Assembly: GCF_011684115.1 (NCBI RefSeq)
Contig: NZ_JAADJV010000007.1
Coordinates: 62,001 to 126,000 of the forward strand
Length of the DNA: 64,000 bases
DNA from: Rahnella aceris
GTDB taxonomy: Bacteria > Pseudomonadota > Gammaproteobacteria > Enterobacterales > Enterobacteriaceae
Direction: 5' to 3'
Shown here: one piece after another, positions 18,440-28,808 of the stretch
How the letters are laid out: each line of letters begins with the position of its first letter
Numbering within the stretch: the stretch's first letter is position 1
Program-made: the position numbers and the translations under genes
Notes under the pieces: model-generated
What the model was told of the DNA's origin: nothing
Seen by the model: the letters and a program-made list of their open reading frames with translations, nothing else
Database searches by the model: none

Positions 18440-19321
18440 TTATTTAAGTGAAAGCGACATCCCTTCCAGGAAATGCTTCCTGAAGAGGATAAACAAAACG
18501 ACGATTGGTAAGGTTTGCACTACCGAACCCGCCAGTACCGGGCCGACATAAATGCCATAGGATTTACTGAACGTTGCCAGCAGCACTGAAAGCGGCATTT
18601 TGTTGGCATCCTGCATCACAATCAGCGGCCAGAGGAAATTGTCCCAGGCGCTGGTAAAAGTAAAAATCGCGACGATAGCCAGAATCGATTTGTTGAGGGG
18701 CAGCATGACATGGAGCAATATTTTGATAAGACCGGCATGATCTAACCTTGCGGCATGAATATAGTCATTTGGCGTGCCTTTAAAACTCTGCGAGATCATA
18801 AAAATCCCCCAGCCATTCATCACAAACGGTAAAATAAGGGCGCCATAGGAATTAATCATGCCGAGTTCACGCATCAGCACGAAATGCGGAATAATAAACA
18901 TGAAAGCCGGAAAAACCATTTGCAGGATAAGCAGGTTTTTGAAAATATCCCGGCCTTTAAATTCCATTTTTGCCAGCGCATAACCAATTAAACAGGAACT
19001 CAGCGTGACGCATACCGTTATGGTTAATGTAATGAATATGGAGTTAAACAATGTGCGCAGAAAGGGTTTTTCCGCTTTACCGGTACCATCAAACAGGAAA
19101 ATATAATTATCGAATGACAGCGGGCCGGAAAAAAGAGATGTCGTATAAATATCGGCTGTATTTTTAAACGAACCGATTAACATCCACAAATACGGATATA
19201 ACCAGGTGATGGCCAGCGCAAACATCAGCAGGTGGATCGTCACGGAGCTGATTGTTTGTTTCAGTAAAAATTTTTGTACAGGAGCGGCGGCTCCCGTCTC
19301 CACAGATTGTGTCTTCATCAT
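18440..19321 (-). CDS. Sugar ABC transporter permease, MalG/UgpE type
   Basis: Inner-membrane permease of about 293 residues with six hydrophobic segments. The EAA loop that contacts the ATPase is recognisable as DYIHAARLDHAGLIKI. The start is placed at ATG 19321, which overlaps the stop of the upstream permease (ATGA); the longer reading from 19348 would run into that gene. It pairs with the MalF-type gene before it and with the ATPase at 24207-25283, probably importing the oligosaccharide used by the GH13 and GH130 enzymes. Confidence 0.9.
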   Translation of the reverse strand: MMKTQSVETGAAAPVQKFLLKQTISSVTIHLLMFALAITWLYPYLWMLIGSFKNTADIYTTSLFSGPLSFDNYIFLFDGTGKAEKPFLRTLFNSIFITLTITVCVTLSSCLIGYALAKMEFKGRDIFKNLLILQMVFPAFMFIIPHFVLMRELGMINSYGALILPFVMNGWGIFMISQSFKGTPNDYIHAARLDHAGLIKILLHVMLPLNKSILAIVAIFTFTSAWDNFLWPLIVMQDANKMPLSVLLATFSKSYGIYVGPVLAGSVVQTLPIVVLFILFRKHFLEGMSLSLK

Positions 19322-20187
19322 ACGATCTCGATTTTCTTTTCCAGACACCAGCGCAATATCCAGATCAATGTGAAACTGAACAGCGCGACAATAATTGACA
19401 TGGTAGCGGCCCAGCTTGGCTGCATCTGCCGGAAGGCGGCTTCATACATCACCACCATTGGCGTGGTGGTGCTTTTCAGCGGACCGCCGCCGGTGATGAG
19501 ATAGGGTTCGGTGAAAATACTGAACGCTACTGTGATCGCGAGAACCAGCACCATGACTATCTGGGCATTCATCAGGGGCAATGTGATATGCCATATTTTT
19601 CCGAGGCCCGTGGTTTTATCGAGATCGGCGGCATCGTAAATATCTTTGGGAATAGTAATCAGCCCGGAATAAAAAATCAGGCCGTAATAGCCGACAAATT
19701 TCCAGGTGATAATAAGGGCAATCGATAACATGGCGAAATCCGGATGGGTGAACCACGGGACGTTAATGCCAAACATGTCCATCAGGAACGTATTTATCGG
19801 TCCTGTTTCACTGAACAGTTTGGAAAATACAATGGAATACGCCACGCCGGATGAAACATTGGCGAGCAGGAAGCTCAGGGCAACAAACGCTTTGCCATAT
19901 TTTATTTTTCTTAATCCGAACGCGAATAATAATGAAGACACCAGGACAATGGGCAGATAGTAAGCCAGAAATTTAAATACGTTATACATCGCCGTCCAGA
20001 ATAAAGGATTCTGCATGACGGCGATAATATTCTTCACGCCGTTAAAAGACGGTGTGCCAATAAATTTCCAGTCAGTAAAGCTCAGCACCGCCAGCCAGAG
20101 AAAAGGATAAAGCCAGAATACCAGCGAATATCCGAGGTAAGTGGAGGCCAGAAGGCCTCCGAGTGATGACTCTTTCATTTTTATCAT
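19318..20187 (-). CDS. Sugar ABC transporter permease, MalF/UgpA type
   Basis: About 289 residues with six predicted membrane segments. The EAA loop region reads KDIYDAADLDKTTGLGK. The ATG at 20187 has GGAG 9 nt upstream; an in-frame GTG one codon earlier is less likely. It follows the binding-protein gene after 3 bp. It belongs to the CUT1 family of oligosaccharide and glycerophosphodiester permeases. Confidence 0.9.
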   Translation of the reverse strand: MIKMKESSLGGLLASTYLGYSLVFWLYPFLWLAVLSFTDWKFIGTPSFNGVKNIIAVMQNPLFWTAMYNVFKFLAYYLPIVLVSSLLFAFGLRKIKYGKAFVALSFLLANVSSGVAYSIVFSKLFSETGPINTFLMDMFGINVPWFTHPDFAMLSIALIITWKFVGYYGLIFYSGLITIPKDIYDAADLDKTTGLGKIWHITLPLMNAQIVMVLVLAITVAFSIFTEPYLITGGGPLKSTTTPMVVMYEAAFRQMQPSWAATMSIIVALFSFTLIWILRWCLEKKIEIV

Positions 20188-20190
20188 CAC

Positions 20191-21453
20191 TTACTGCTCC
20201 AGCGTTTTGTCGATCTCTTGTGAGGACGCCTGAATCACCTCGGGTATCGGGCTATTTTTAAACACCAGTTTTTCAATCATTTGCGTCATCGTCCGCTGGA
20301 CTTCAACGGTTTTAGTGACTGGTGCTGGCGGAACCGCTTTCGATACGTAGGAGGCGATCGCATTAACCAATGCGTGCTGTTGCAGATACTCTTCAAAAAT
20401 CGGATTACTTTGCAGATCTTCCCGGGCAGGCGGCATGCCGGTGAGTTCCAGCCAGCGTCGGTCATGTTTAGGATCGCTGTATACCCATTGAATAAACTTC
20501 CAGGCGTCGGCCTGCACTTTTGACGTACTGAACATCACGATCCCTTTGCTGTCGGCCATCGTGGCAACGCCGGGTTCGCCGGTTTGTGTCGGCATCGGGC
20601 CGATACGGATGGTTTTTAACACTTCGGGAAATTGTTTCTGATAGCGGTCGATATCCCATGGACCACGTACCGCGCCCAGCACGGTTCCCGCTGCCAGCGG
20701 ATCGTCTGCGGCGGTGAAGTCGTAGCTGGTCCATTTGTTCGCAAACATTTTGTTGAGGAAGGTGAGGGTCTGTTGTCCGGCTTCGTTATCAAAGCTGGAT
20801 TTGTGATCCTGAATATACGGGCTGCCCTGAGAGGCGGCGTAATACAGCGGAATAAAGTCAAACCAGCGATCCCACCAGTTTTTGCCGCTGGTGATTTGCA
20901 GACTGTAACCTTTCTGGTTTTGCGTTATCCGTTCTGACAGCGTGTAAATCTCATCATAGGTGGTCGGCACATGATCAAAACCTTGCTCAGCCAGCAGATC
21001 GCTGCGCCACCAGTACACGACCGGGCTGATATAAATCGGGATAACATTTTGCTGCCCTTCGAACTGCCATGATGCCATGGCTTTCCCCATATGTCGGGTT
21101 TCAACCAGTTCCTGAAAACCGGGCATTTTGGCGTAGTCATTGAGTTGTTTAAGTTCAGATAACTGTTTCGCGAAGCCGATAAAAATATTGGTGGATATAT
21201 CGGGCTCAGTACCTGATGCCAGCGCGTTCATAATGGCTTCTTCAGAGCTCCCCGCAGCCGGTATTGGCGTGAATTCCACCTTCCTGTTGGCCGGATTACT
21301 GTTCCATTCTTTTACCACCTCGCCCCAATACACTTCCTGAGTAACATTAGGCGCTATCCACATTTTAATGCTGGTTTGATCTTTCTCCTCAGGCCCGCAG
21401 CCCGAAAGAAATAACGTGATACCTGCAAGTGCAGCCAGTTTCATTATTTTCAT
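20191..21453 (-). CDS. Sugar-binding lipoprotein of an ABC transporter
   Basis: About 420 residues, extracellular-solute-binding family 1. A signal sequence with lipobox LSGC near residues 17-20 indicates a periplasmic lipoprotein, unlike the soluble UgpB and LivK of this window. The start is the ATG at 21453, with AGGA 7-9 nt upstream; an upstream in-frame ATG at 21471 lacks a site. It is the first gene of the leftward operon. The ligand is unknown; from the downstream enzymes a mannose-containing oligosaccharide is inferred. Confidence 0.9.
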   Translation of the reverse strand: MKIMKLAALAGITLFLSGCGPEEKDQTSIKMWIAPNVTQEVYWGEVVKEWNSNPANRKVEFTPIPAAGSSEEAIMNALASGTEPDISTNIFIGFAKQLSELKQLNDYAKMPGFQELVETRHMGKAMASWQFEGQQNVIPIYISPVVYWWRSDLLAEQGFDHVPTTYDEIYTLSERITQNQKGYSLQITSGKNWWDRWFDFIPLYYAASQGSPYIQDHKSSFDNEAGQQTLTFLNKMFANKWTSYDFTAADDPLAAGTVLGAVRGPWDIDRYQKQFPEVLKTIRIGPMPTQTGEPGVATMADSKGIVMFSTSKVQADAWKFIQWVYSDPKHDRRWLELTGMPPAREDLQSNPIFEEYLQQHALVNAIASYVSKAVPPAPVTKTVEVQRTMTQMIEKLVFKNSPIPEVIQASSQEIDKTLEQ

Positions 21454-21603
21454 GCTGTATCCTATTTCCATTAGGTTGTTATTAATAATTCATAATTATA
21501 TTTAATGGTTATTTATATTATATTTTTATGAGTGGGCTTCTATTTTAAACGCTAGCATGGACATACAATCAGTAAACGTTATTACGGTCACAGAAATGAT
21601 TTT

Positions 21604-21617
21604 GTTTAACGTTAAAC
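21604..21617. promoter_or_regulatory. Palindromic operator candidate for the LacI-type regulator
   Basis: Perfect 14-bp palindrome GTTTAACGTTAAAC with the central CG typical of LacI-family operators, in the 267-bp gap between the divergent operons. A second, imperfect AACGTT-centred site lies near 21574-21583. The rest of the gap is AT-rich with no ORF. The regulator encoded next door is the obvious candidate ligand-responsive repressor for both directions; this is inference. Confidence 0.6.
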
Positions 21618-21720
21618 TTTATTTTATATATTCATTGCAATAGCCTATTTTCTGTGAGTATATATTGGCGAATTAAGGGTTTCTCAGACGGGGGATTTCA
21701 TTTATTCAAAGTATTCAGGA

Positions 21721-22755
21721 GTGTGTAAACTGAGTAAGATAACCTTAAAGTCAATTGCCCGTGAATTAGGGGTGACGCATACGACGGTGTCGAATGCATT
21801 TAATAATCCGGGAAAGTTATCTGAATCCTTAAGAAAGCGAATAATTGATTATGCGCATTCCGTTAATTTCTACGGCCCTGATAATATCGGGCGCGCATTA
21901 CGTACCGGCAGGTCGGATGCGATTGGCATTATCTTCAATGACACGCTGAGTTATGTTTTTACTGACAGCCATGACGTGCAGCTCATGCAGGGCATCGCGG
22001 GTGAATGTGACCGGAAAGGTGTCAGCATCATCCTGATCCCGTTGCATAACGGACAGGGCGCGCGGGCCAGTGTGATTAACACTGCGGTAGATGGCTATAT
22101 CCTTAATGCGACACACAATAATGACCAGATTATCGCTAAGGCATTGTCAAAAAATCTGCCTGTGGTGACCACGGATTTTAAAATTCCCCCGCACAGCAGT
22201 GTCTCCATTGATAACTACCGGGCGATGAGGGAAATTTGCCTGCACCTGCTGGAAAAAGGACACCGTGAATTCGGCATTATTTCATTTCCTTCACTGCAGG
22301 GGCGTAAGGGTGTCGTGCCATTGAGTCAGGATATTTCAGGCGATAATGACGTTATGATCACCCGGGTGAAATCTTGTGTGGAGACTTTCCGCGAATGGAA
22401 TATCGAACTCGATAATTGCTTTCTTTGTGAAACAAGCCATCACGAGATGTTTGGCGAAATAGCAGCGCAGGAATTACTTAAAATAAATCCGGGAATAACC
22501 GCGTTTATTTGCCTGTCTGACCGCTTTGCGCAAGGTGCGATTAATTATTGCCGGCAGGCCGGGTTACGTGTTCCGCAAAATATCGCGATTACCGGATTTG
22601 ATAATATTCCCCGGCCAGAGAATGAAATCGGGCTCACTACCATTGCCCAGGATCCGGTCAGAAAAGGTGAGATAGCCGCGGCCTTGCTGCTGGAGGGGGA
22701 AAATAATATTCACTTCGACCTTGAGTTTACGTTAATTATACGTGGTTCTACCTGA
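21721..22755 (+). CDS. LacI-family regulator of the mannoside cluster
   Basis: About 344 residues: an N-terminal helix-turn-helix (TLKSIARELGVTHTTVSNAF, residues about 8-27), a hinge, and a periplasmic-binding-like sensor domain containing GYILNATHN, CLSDRFAQGA and ITGFDNIP. The start is uncertain. GTG at 21721 overlaps the AGGAG ribosome-site candidate, while an in-frame CTG at 21730 sits 8 nt behind it and leaves the HTH intact. It is divergent from the transporter operon and leads the mutase-ATPase operon, so it probably controls both. Confidence 0.88.
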   Translation: MCKLSKITLKSIARELGVTHTTVSNAFNNPGKLSESLRKRIIDYAHSVNFYGPDNIGRALRTGRSDAIGIIFNDTLSYVFTDSHDVQLMQGIAGECDRKGVSIILIPLHNGQGARASVINTAVDGYILNATHNNDQIIAKALSKNLPVVTTDFKIPPHSSVSIDNYRAMREICLHLLEKGHREFGIISFPSLQGRKGVVPLSQDISGDNDVMITRVKSCVETFREWNIELDNCFLCETSHHEMFGEIAAQELLKINPGITAFICLSDRFAQGAINYCRQAGLRVPQNIAITGFDNIPRPENEIGLTTIAQDPVRKGEIAAALLLEGENNIHFDLEFTLIIRGST

Positions 22756-22809
22756 TTCCCGGTGGGGCCATAAAGACGCAAGTACTTATGTCTATTTTCA
22801 GGATGAAAT

Positions 22810-24174
22810 ATGGCCTTATTAACGTGTTTTAAAGCTTACGATATACGCGGTGTTTTGGGCAGCGAATTAAACGAGGATATTGCTTACCGTATCGGTTGTG
22901 CATTTGCGCATTTTTATCGCCCAAAACGGGTGGTGCTGGGCAGTGATATTCGCCTGACATCACCGGCTCTCAAGCAGGCCGTTGCGCGCGGACTGATGGA
23001 TCAGGGCTGCGGCGTGATTGATATTGGTATGACCGGCAGCGAAGAGGTGTATTTTGCCACCCGTTCCCTGCAGGCTGATGGCGGAATTCAGATCACCGCC
23101 AGCCATAATCCGGACAATTATAACGGTATGAAGCTGGTAGGACGGGATGCAAGACCTGTCAGCAGCGAAAACGGTTTACACGATATTCAGGCGCTGGCCG
23201 AAAATCATCTGTTTTCGGCGGTGGCGCAGCCCGGTTCGTATCAGCAGCTTTCAAACCGCCGCGCTTATCTGGATCATCTGCTTAGCTATTTAACGTTACC
23301 GTTCGGACGGCCTCTGCGGGTGGTGGTTAACGCAGGAAACGGTGCGGCTGGCCCGACGCTGGATGCGCTGGAACACGCCTTTCTGGCACGCGGTATTCCC
23401 CTTACGCTAATAAAAATTCACCATGAGCCGGACGGCACTTTCCCCCACGGTATTCCCAACCCGATGTTGCCGGAAAACCGACTGGCGACATGCGATGCGG
23501 TGCGTGAACATCAGGCGGATTTGGGCATTGCCTGGGACGGTGATTTTGACCGTTGCTTCATCTTTGATGAACAGGGTGAATACGTTGAGGCGTATTACAT
23601 TGTGGGATTGCTGGCTGAACTGTTTTTGCAACGCTCGTCCGGCGAAAAAATCCTTCATGATCCGCGTCTGGTCTGGAATACCCGCGACATTGTCAGCGCC
23701 AGACACGGTATCGCCATCGAAACCAAAACCGGCCATGCCTTCATCAAAGAAAGAATGCGCAGTGAAAACGCTATTTACGGCGGTGAAATGAGCGCCCATC
23801 ACTATTTCCGCGATTTTGGTTACTGCGACAGCGGGATGATCCCGGCCTTGCTGGTACTACAACATCTCAGCCAGTGCAGCCGGAAAATGTCCGGACTGAT
23901 TGCTGCCCGTAAAGCCCTTTTCCCGGTATCCGGTGAAATCAATATCTCCGTCAGTCAGCCCGCTGAGGTCATCAGCCGTGTCCGCGACCATTACCAACAT
24001 CTGGCGCTAAGTATCCGCCAGACTGACGGGCTGAGTATGGAATTCGATAACTGGCGGTTTAATTTACGCGCTTCCAATACTGAGCCGCTCCTGCGCCTCA
24101 ACGTCGAAACCCGACAATCCACCGCGCTGTTAACTGAAATCACCGGAAAACTGCTCGCCCTTGCCGGGGCGTAA
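22810..24174 (+). CDS. Phosphomannomutase/phosphoglucomutase
   Basis: 454-residue alpha-D-phosphohexomutase of the ManB/CpsG type. The phosphoserine loop TASHNP (S98), the metal-binding loop DGDFDR (about 243-248), the sugar-specificity loop GGEMSAHH (about 325) and the phosphate-binding loop RASNTEPLLR near the C-terminus are all present. It interconverts mannose-1-phosphate and mannose-6-phosphate. In this operon, which carries no capsule or GDP-mannose gene, it probably channels mannose-1-phosphate from GH130 into mannose-6-phosphate and glycolysis. An AGGA ribosome site precedes the ATG. Confidence 0.9.
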   Translation: MALLTCFKAYDIRGVLGSELNEDIAYRIGCAFAHFYRPKRVVLGSDIRLTSPALKQAVARGLMDQGCGVIDIGMTGSEEVYFATRSLQADGGIQITASHNPDNYNGMKLVGRDARPVSSENGLHDIQALAENHLFSAVAQPGSYQQLSNRRAYLDHLLSYLTLPFGRPLRVVVNAGNGAAGPTLDALEHAFLARGIPLTLIKIHHEPDGTFPHGIPNPMLPENRLATCDAVREHQADLGIAWDGDFDRCFIFDEQGEYVEAYYIVGLLAELFLQRSSGEKILHDPRLVWNTRDIVSARHGIAIETKTGHAFIKERMRSENAIYGGEMSAHHYFRDFGYCDSGMIPALLVLQHLSQCSRKMSGLIAARKALFPVSGEINISVSQPAEVISRVRDHYQHLALSIRQTDGLSMEFDNWRFNLRASNTEPLLRLNVETRQSTALLTEITGKLLALAGA

Positions 24175-24206
24175 CCGCTCATCTTTTTGTTTTAAAGGAC
24201 AACGTT

Positions 24207-25283
<1,077 letters not shown>

Positions 25284-25290
25284 AAACAAA

Positions 25291-25312
25291 AAAGGCACCT
25301 TCCAGTGCCTTT
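25291..25312. terminator. Bidirectional terminator between the ABC ATPase gene and glpT
   Basis: Stem AAAGGCAC / GTGCCTTT with a 6-nt loop. The A-rich flank before it (25282-25293) supplies a strong T-run for the leftward glpT transcript; the rightward T-run is short. It separates the two convergent genes. Confidence 0.8.
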
Positions 25313-25332
25313 ACGACGAAGATAAATCAAAG

Positions 25333-26685
25333 TCAGATGTTTTTAGCCAGCTGCGCTTTGTGTTTGTTTTCACTCAGCATGGTCAGTAACAGCAACAGAA
25401 CAGCCAGCACACAACCGGCGATCATCACGATAAAGCCACCGTCCCAGCCAAAATAATCCACGGTATAACCGACAATGGCGCTGGCCGCGACCGAGCCGCC
25501 CAGATAACCAAACAGTCCGGTAAAGCCTGCGGCGGTACCGGCTGCTTTCTTCGGTGCCAGTTCCAGCGCATGTAACCCAATCAGCATCACCGGCCCGTAA
25601 ATCAGGAAACCGATGGTGATCATACAGGCCATATCAATACCCGGATTGCCGACCGGATTCAGCCAGTAAACGACGGTAGCGATAGTCACCAGCACCATGA
25701 AGAACACGCCGGTGGCACCACGATTGCCTTTGAAAACTTTGTCCGACATCCAGCCACACAGCAGCGTGCCGGGAATGCCAGCGTATTCATAAAGGAAATA
25801 CGCCCACGAGGATTTATCCAGCGCGAAATGCTTCACTTCTTTCAGATACGTTGGTGACCAGTCGAGAATGCCGTAACGCAGCAGATAGACAAAGACGTTA
25901 GCCAGTGCGATATACCACAGCAATTTGTTCGGCAAAATGTACTGCATGAAAATCTGTTTCGCCGTCAGTTCCTGCTCGGCGGACTCTTTCACATAGTCCG
26001 GCGGATAATCGTTTTTGTATTCTTCAATGGGCGGCAGACCACAGGATTGCGGTGTATCGCGCATGGTCATGAAGGCAAACACCGCCAGCAGAATTGCGCC
26101 GAAGGCAGGCATATACAGCGCTGCATGCCAGTCGTTAAACCACGCCATACCGAGCAGGAACAGCAGCGGAGGAATACCGCCGCCGACGTTATGCGCACAG
26201 TTCCACACCGACACCACGCCGCCGCGTTCTTTCTGCGACCACCAGTGCACCATCGTACGTCCGCACGGCGGCCAGCCCATGCCCTGGAACCAGCCGCACA
26301 GGAACAGCAACACAAACATGATGGCAATGCTTGAGGTTGCCCACGGCACGAAGCCCATAAACAACATCACGGCCGCCGCCAGAATCAAACCAGCGGGCAG
26401 AAATACGCGCGGATTCGAACGGTCAGACACCGAACCCATGATGAATTTTGAGATGCCATAAGCAATGGAAATCCCGGACAGTGCGAACCCTAAGTCTCCA
26501 CGGGAGAAGCCCTGATCAATCAGATAAGGCATGGCCAGCGCAAAGTTTTTGCGCACCAGATAGTAGGCCGCATAACCGAAGAAAATCCCCATGAAGATTT
26601 GCCAGCGGAGACGGCGGTACAGCGGATCGACGTGAGCCTCATCAACAGGAGCTTTGTGGGGCGCGGGTTTAAAGATACTGAGCAT
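25333..26685 (-). CDS. glpT: Glycerol-3-phosphate:phosphate antiporter
   Basis: Major-facilitator inner-membrane antiporter (about 450 residues, 12 helices) that imports sn-glycerol-3-phosphate in exchange for phosphate. The N-terminus [12 protein letters not shown] and the following RRLRWQIF match E. coli GlpT closely. The start is therefore set at 26685 rather than an in-frame ATG six codons upstream. No glpQ follows; convergent DNA of the sugar operon lies downstream. A GlpR-like operator sits about 70 bp upstream. Together with ugp in this window it gives two routes for glycerol-3-phosphate. Confidence 0.96.
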   Translation of the reverse strand: MLSIFKPAPHKAPVDEAHVDPLYRRLRWQIFMGIFFGYAAYYLVRKNFALAMPYLIDQGFSRGDLGFALSGISIAYGISKFIMGSVSDRSNPRVFLPAGLILAAAVMLFMGFVPWATSSIAIMFVLLFLCGWFQGMGWPPCGRTMVHWWSQKERGGVVSVWNCAHNVGGGIPPLLFLLGMAWFNDWHAALYMPAFGAILLAVFAFMTMRDTPQSCGLPPIEEYKNDYPPDYVKESAEQELTAKQIFMQYILPNKLLWYIALANVFVYLLRYGILDWSPTYLKEVKHFALDKSSWAYFLYEYAGIPGTLLCGWMSDKVFKGNRGATGVFFMVLVTIATVVYWLNPVGNPGIDMACMITIGFLIYGPVMLIGLHALELAPKKAAGTAAGFTGLFGYLGGSVAASAIVGYTVDYFGWDGGFIVMIAGCVLAVLLLLLTMLSENKHKAQLAKNI

Positions 26686-26753
26686 AAATGCCTCCGATGG
26701 CATAAATCAGGGCGGACTCATCATGAGCCACGGACGAAATGGCGGAGCCAATG

Positions 26754-26769
26754 TGTTCCAAAACGAACA
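26754..26769. promoter_or_regulatory. GlpR operator candidate upstream of glpT
   Basis: TGTTC-N6-GAACA inverted repeat, flanked by AT on both sides. The known GlpR operator has the same half-sites and spacing, so repression by the glycerol-3-phosphate-responsive GlpR is likely. A second sequence 20 bp away shares only one half-site. Confidence 0.7.
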
Positions 26770-26873
26770 TCATTTTAGCCATTCGCGCACAAACGAACTG
26801 TGATTTATGACGGAAATGTTACATTTTTATTACAGAGGGAGGCGATTTTGTGAGCGAGGGTGACAATAAGAAA

Positions 26874-26900
26874 CAAAAAAAGCGGAGACTAAGCTCCGCC
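26874..26900 (-). terminator. dcrB terminator
   Basis: GCGGAG / CTCCGC stem with a 6-nt loop at 26882-26899, followed on the minus strand by a run of seven T. It is placed 24 bp after the dcrB stop codon. Confidence 0.88.
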
Positions 26901-26923
26901 TGATATTTTCACACGGTCTGAAA

Positions 26924-27490
26924 TTATTGAATTTTCAGTGTGCTGATAATGGCTTCCGCATCGGTCTGCGCCTGCTGCTGATTATCAGCAGGCAGAGTAA
27001 TTTGCAGGGTCAGCAGATGGCTGTCGACCTTGCCCAAAACGATAGACGAATAGGCTTTCTGACCAGCAGAAGTGATCACGCTGTCGTACTGCTGCAATGT
27101 CTGGCCGTTGACCTGAATAGATTTATTGGTGACGACTTGCAGATTGGTATCGCGCGCTTTTTGCTGATCCTGTAAACGACCCGCCAGAACGTCCAGTGAT
27201 TCCGGGGTGTTATCACCCAAAATGACAATCACCGCTTTCTGCCCGGTGCTGTCTGCATACACGTGCATATTATTTGCCTGTGTGCCCAGTTTACCGCTCT
27301 GGTCGCTCATTCCCTGCGGCAGGGAGAAGGTGACTTTGCCGTCCAGCAGGCTGACCGGCGTGGTGGCTGCCGTGGCTGCGGCCGCTGGTGCGCCTTTATC
27401 TGCGGCAGGTGCATCGGTCGACTTACCGTCACACGCAGCCAGACCGGCGATCAGTACTGCCATTCCCATCATTTTCGCGATATTACGCAT
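26924..27490 (-). CDS. dcrB: DcrB-family periplasmic lipoprotein
   Basis: 188 residues with a signal peptide and lipobox LAAC (Cys near residue 20), then an Ala-rich linker and the DcrB/DUF1795 domain. E. coli DcrB is needed for infection by phages C1 and C6 and is linked to envelope lipoprotein maturation. Gene order dcrB-yhhQ-tusA-zntA is that of E. coli, which supports orthology. It ends in a strong terminator. Confidence 0.93.
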   Translation of the reverse strand: MRNIAKMMGMAVLIAGLAACDGKSTDAPAADKGAPAAAATAATTPVSLLDGKVTFSLPQGMSDQSGKLGTQANNMHVYADSTGQKAVIVILGDNTPESLDVLAGRLQDQQKARDTNLQVVTNKSIQVNGQTLQQYDSVITSAGQKAYSSIVLGKVDSHLLTLQITLPADNQQQAQTDAEAIISTLKIQ

Positions 27491-27615
27491 CGGGCTTCCT
27501 TAAGTGGCCTGTTCACCAGGCTTACATGTTGACTTAACAGCCTTTATGGCAACCTATTCAGGCCACAAATGCAAGTCAGATTATGGCGCGATTTGTGTCT
27601 TCCCGGCGACCCGGT

Positions 27616-28287
27616 TTAGTGCGCACTGATAGCGGAATGCGGGTTGTTTCCTTGTGCTGATAAACGCTTAAGCAGCATATTCAGCAGCATGCCGTACATC
27701 GGCAGGAAGAACACCAGGCAGATCAGCACCTTGAAGGTGTAATCCACCATCGCTATTTCTACCCAGTGCTGTGCCATAAAGGCATCGCTGCTTTTGTAGA
27801 AAGCGATAAAGAAGAAGGACAGGGTATCGCTGATATTGCCGAGGAACATCGAGGCGACCGGTGCTATCCACCAGCGGCGGTTCTGGCGCAGGCGGTTAAA
27901 CACATGAACGTCAAGAATTTGCCCCAGCACATACGCCATAAAACTGGCGGTGGCGATACGCGCGACCATGATATTCAGGCTGCTGAGCGCTTCCACGCCT
28001 TGCCATTGCGCTTCAAAGAATAACGCCGAGATGACATAGGAAATGGCCAGTGCAGGCACCATCACGGAAAGTATAATCCGTCGTGCCAGCGGCGCGCCAA
28101 ATATACGGACGGTCAGATCGGTAGCCAGAAAAATAAACGGGAAAGTGAACGCGCCCCAGGTGGTATGGAAACCAAAAATGGAAACGGGTAACTGAACCAG
28201 ATAGTTACTGGAGGTGATGATGGCGATGTGGAATAGCGAAAGCCATATCAGCGCGGAAAACCGCTGCTGAGCAGTAAAAGAGTACAT
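27616..28287 (-). CDS. yhhQ: Queuosine precursor transporter YhhQ
   Basis: 223-residue inner-membrane protein of the VUT/ECF-like family with about six hydrophobic segments. E. coli YhhQ imports the 7-deazaguanine precursors preQ0 and preQ1 for tRNA queuosine. The family motif LGNISDTLSFF near residue 150 is present. The leader at 28296-28333 folds like a small preQ1-I riboswitch covering the ribosome site, which fits this substrate. Confidence 0.94.
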   Translation of the reverse strand: MYSFTAQQRFSALIWLSLFHIAIITSSNYLVQLPVSIFGFHTTWGAFTFPFIFLATDLTVRIFGAPLARRIILSVMVPALAISYVISALFFEAQWQGVEALSSLNIMVARIATASFMAYVLGQILDVHVFNRLRQNRRWWIAPVASMFLGNISDTLSFFFIAFYKSSDAFMAQHWVEIAMVDYTFKVLICLVFFLPMYGMLLNMLLKRLSAQGNNPHSAISAH

Positions 28288-28295
28288 ATATGTGA

Positions 28296-28333
28296 CCTTT
28301 TTTTATGAATAAATTGGGGTGAGGGAACCCAAG
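28296..28333 (-). promoter_or_regulatory. preQ1-I riboswitch candidate in the yhhQ leader
   Basis: On the minus strand: stem 5' TTGGG (28332-28328), loop TTCCCTCA (28327-28320), stem 3' CCCCAA (28319-28314), then an A-rich tail ending in AAAAAAAGG (28304-28296). The loop CCT can pair with the tail AGG, which is also the Shine-Dalgarno 8 nt before the ATG. This H-type pseudoknot layout is that of small translational preQ1-I riboswitches. I read it by eye; no covariance search was run. Confidence 0.68.
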
Positions 28334-28525
28334 AAAATTTTTACTTTCGCACCCGTAATGGCGTGCGGCGCGCATAGTACCTGTTTGCGCACCGTTTGCG
28401 CAACAGGTCTACCGGTTAATTTTAGCGCAATGAGCCGTGTTTGTTGCGCCAGAAAACCAGCGGGTTAAACTATCCGCCTTTGCCAAACAACCGCCCATTC
28501 ACGTATGTAGATGTTGAGACACGAA

Positions 28526-28786
28526 ATGACCGACCCCTTTATCAATCCTGACCATCAGCTTGATGCGTTGGGTCTGCGTTGCCCGGAGCCAGTGATGATG
28601 GTTCGTAAAGCGGTACGCACCATGCAAGACGGCGAGACGTTATTGATCATCGCTGATGATCCGGCAACGACCCGCGATATTCCCGGTTTCTGCCGTTTTA
28701 TGGAACATACGCTGCTGGCGTCGGATACCGAAAGCGTGCCGTACCGCTATTTGCTGTGCAAAGGGTTGGCAGAAAAACAGGGCTGA
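28526..28786 (+). CDS. tusA: Sulfur-relay protein TusA
   Basis: 86-residue cytoplasmic sulfur carrier. The start at 28526 (MTDPF) matches E. coli TusA; an in-frame ATG five codons earlier is less likely. Cys19 in RCPEP accepts sulfur from IscS and passes it to TusBCD for 2-thiouridine in tRNA and to other sulfur pathways. It is convergent with zntA, with a hairpin spanning the stop codon. Confidence 0.96.
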   Translation: MTDPFINPDHQLDALGLRCPEPVMMVRKAVRTMQDGETLLIIADDPATTRDIPGFCRFMEHTLLASDTESVPYRYLLCKGLAEKQG

Positions 28787-28808
28787 TGGCTCAGCCCGTG
28801 TTGTTTAT
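28780..28808 (+). terminator. tusA terminator candidate
   Basis: GGGCTGA-tggc-TCAGCCC stem-loop including the tusA stop codon, followed by TTGTTTATTT. The stem is good but the T-run is interrupted. Confidence 0.55.

Noticed and set aside
26776..26800. Second GlpR operator near glpT.
   Set aside because: Only the right half-site (CGAAC) is recognisable; the left half has the wrong spacing.
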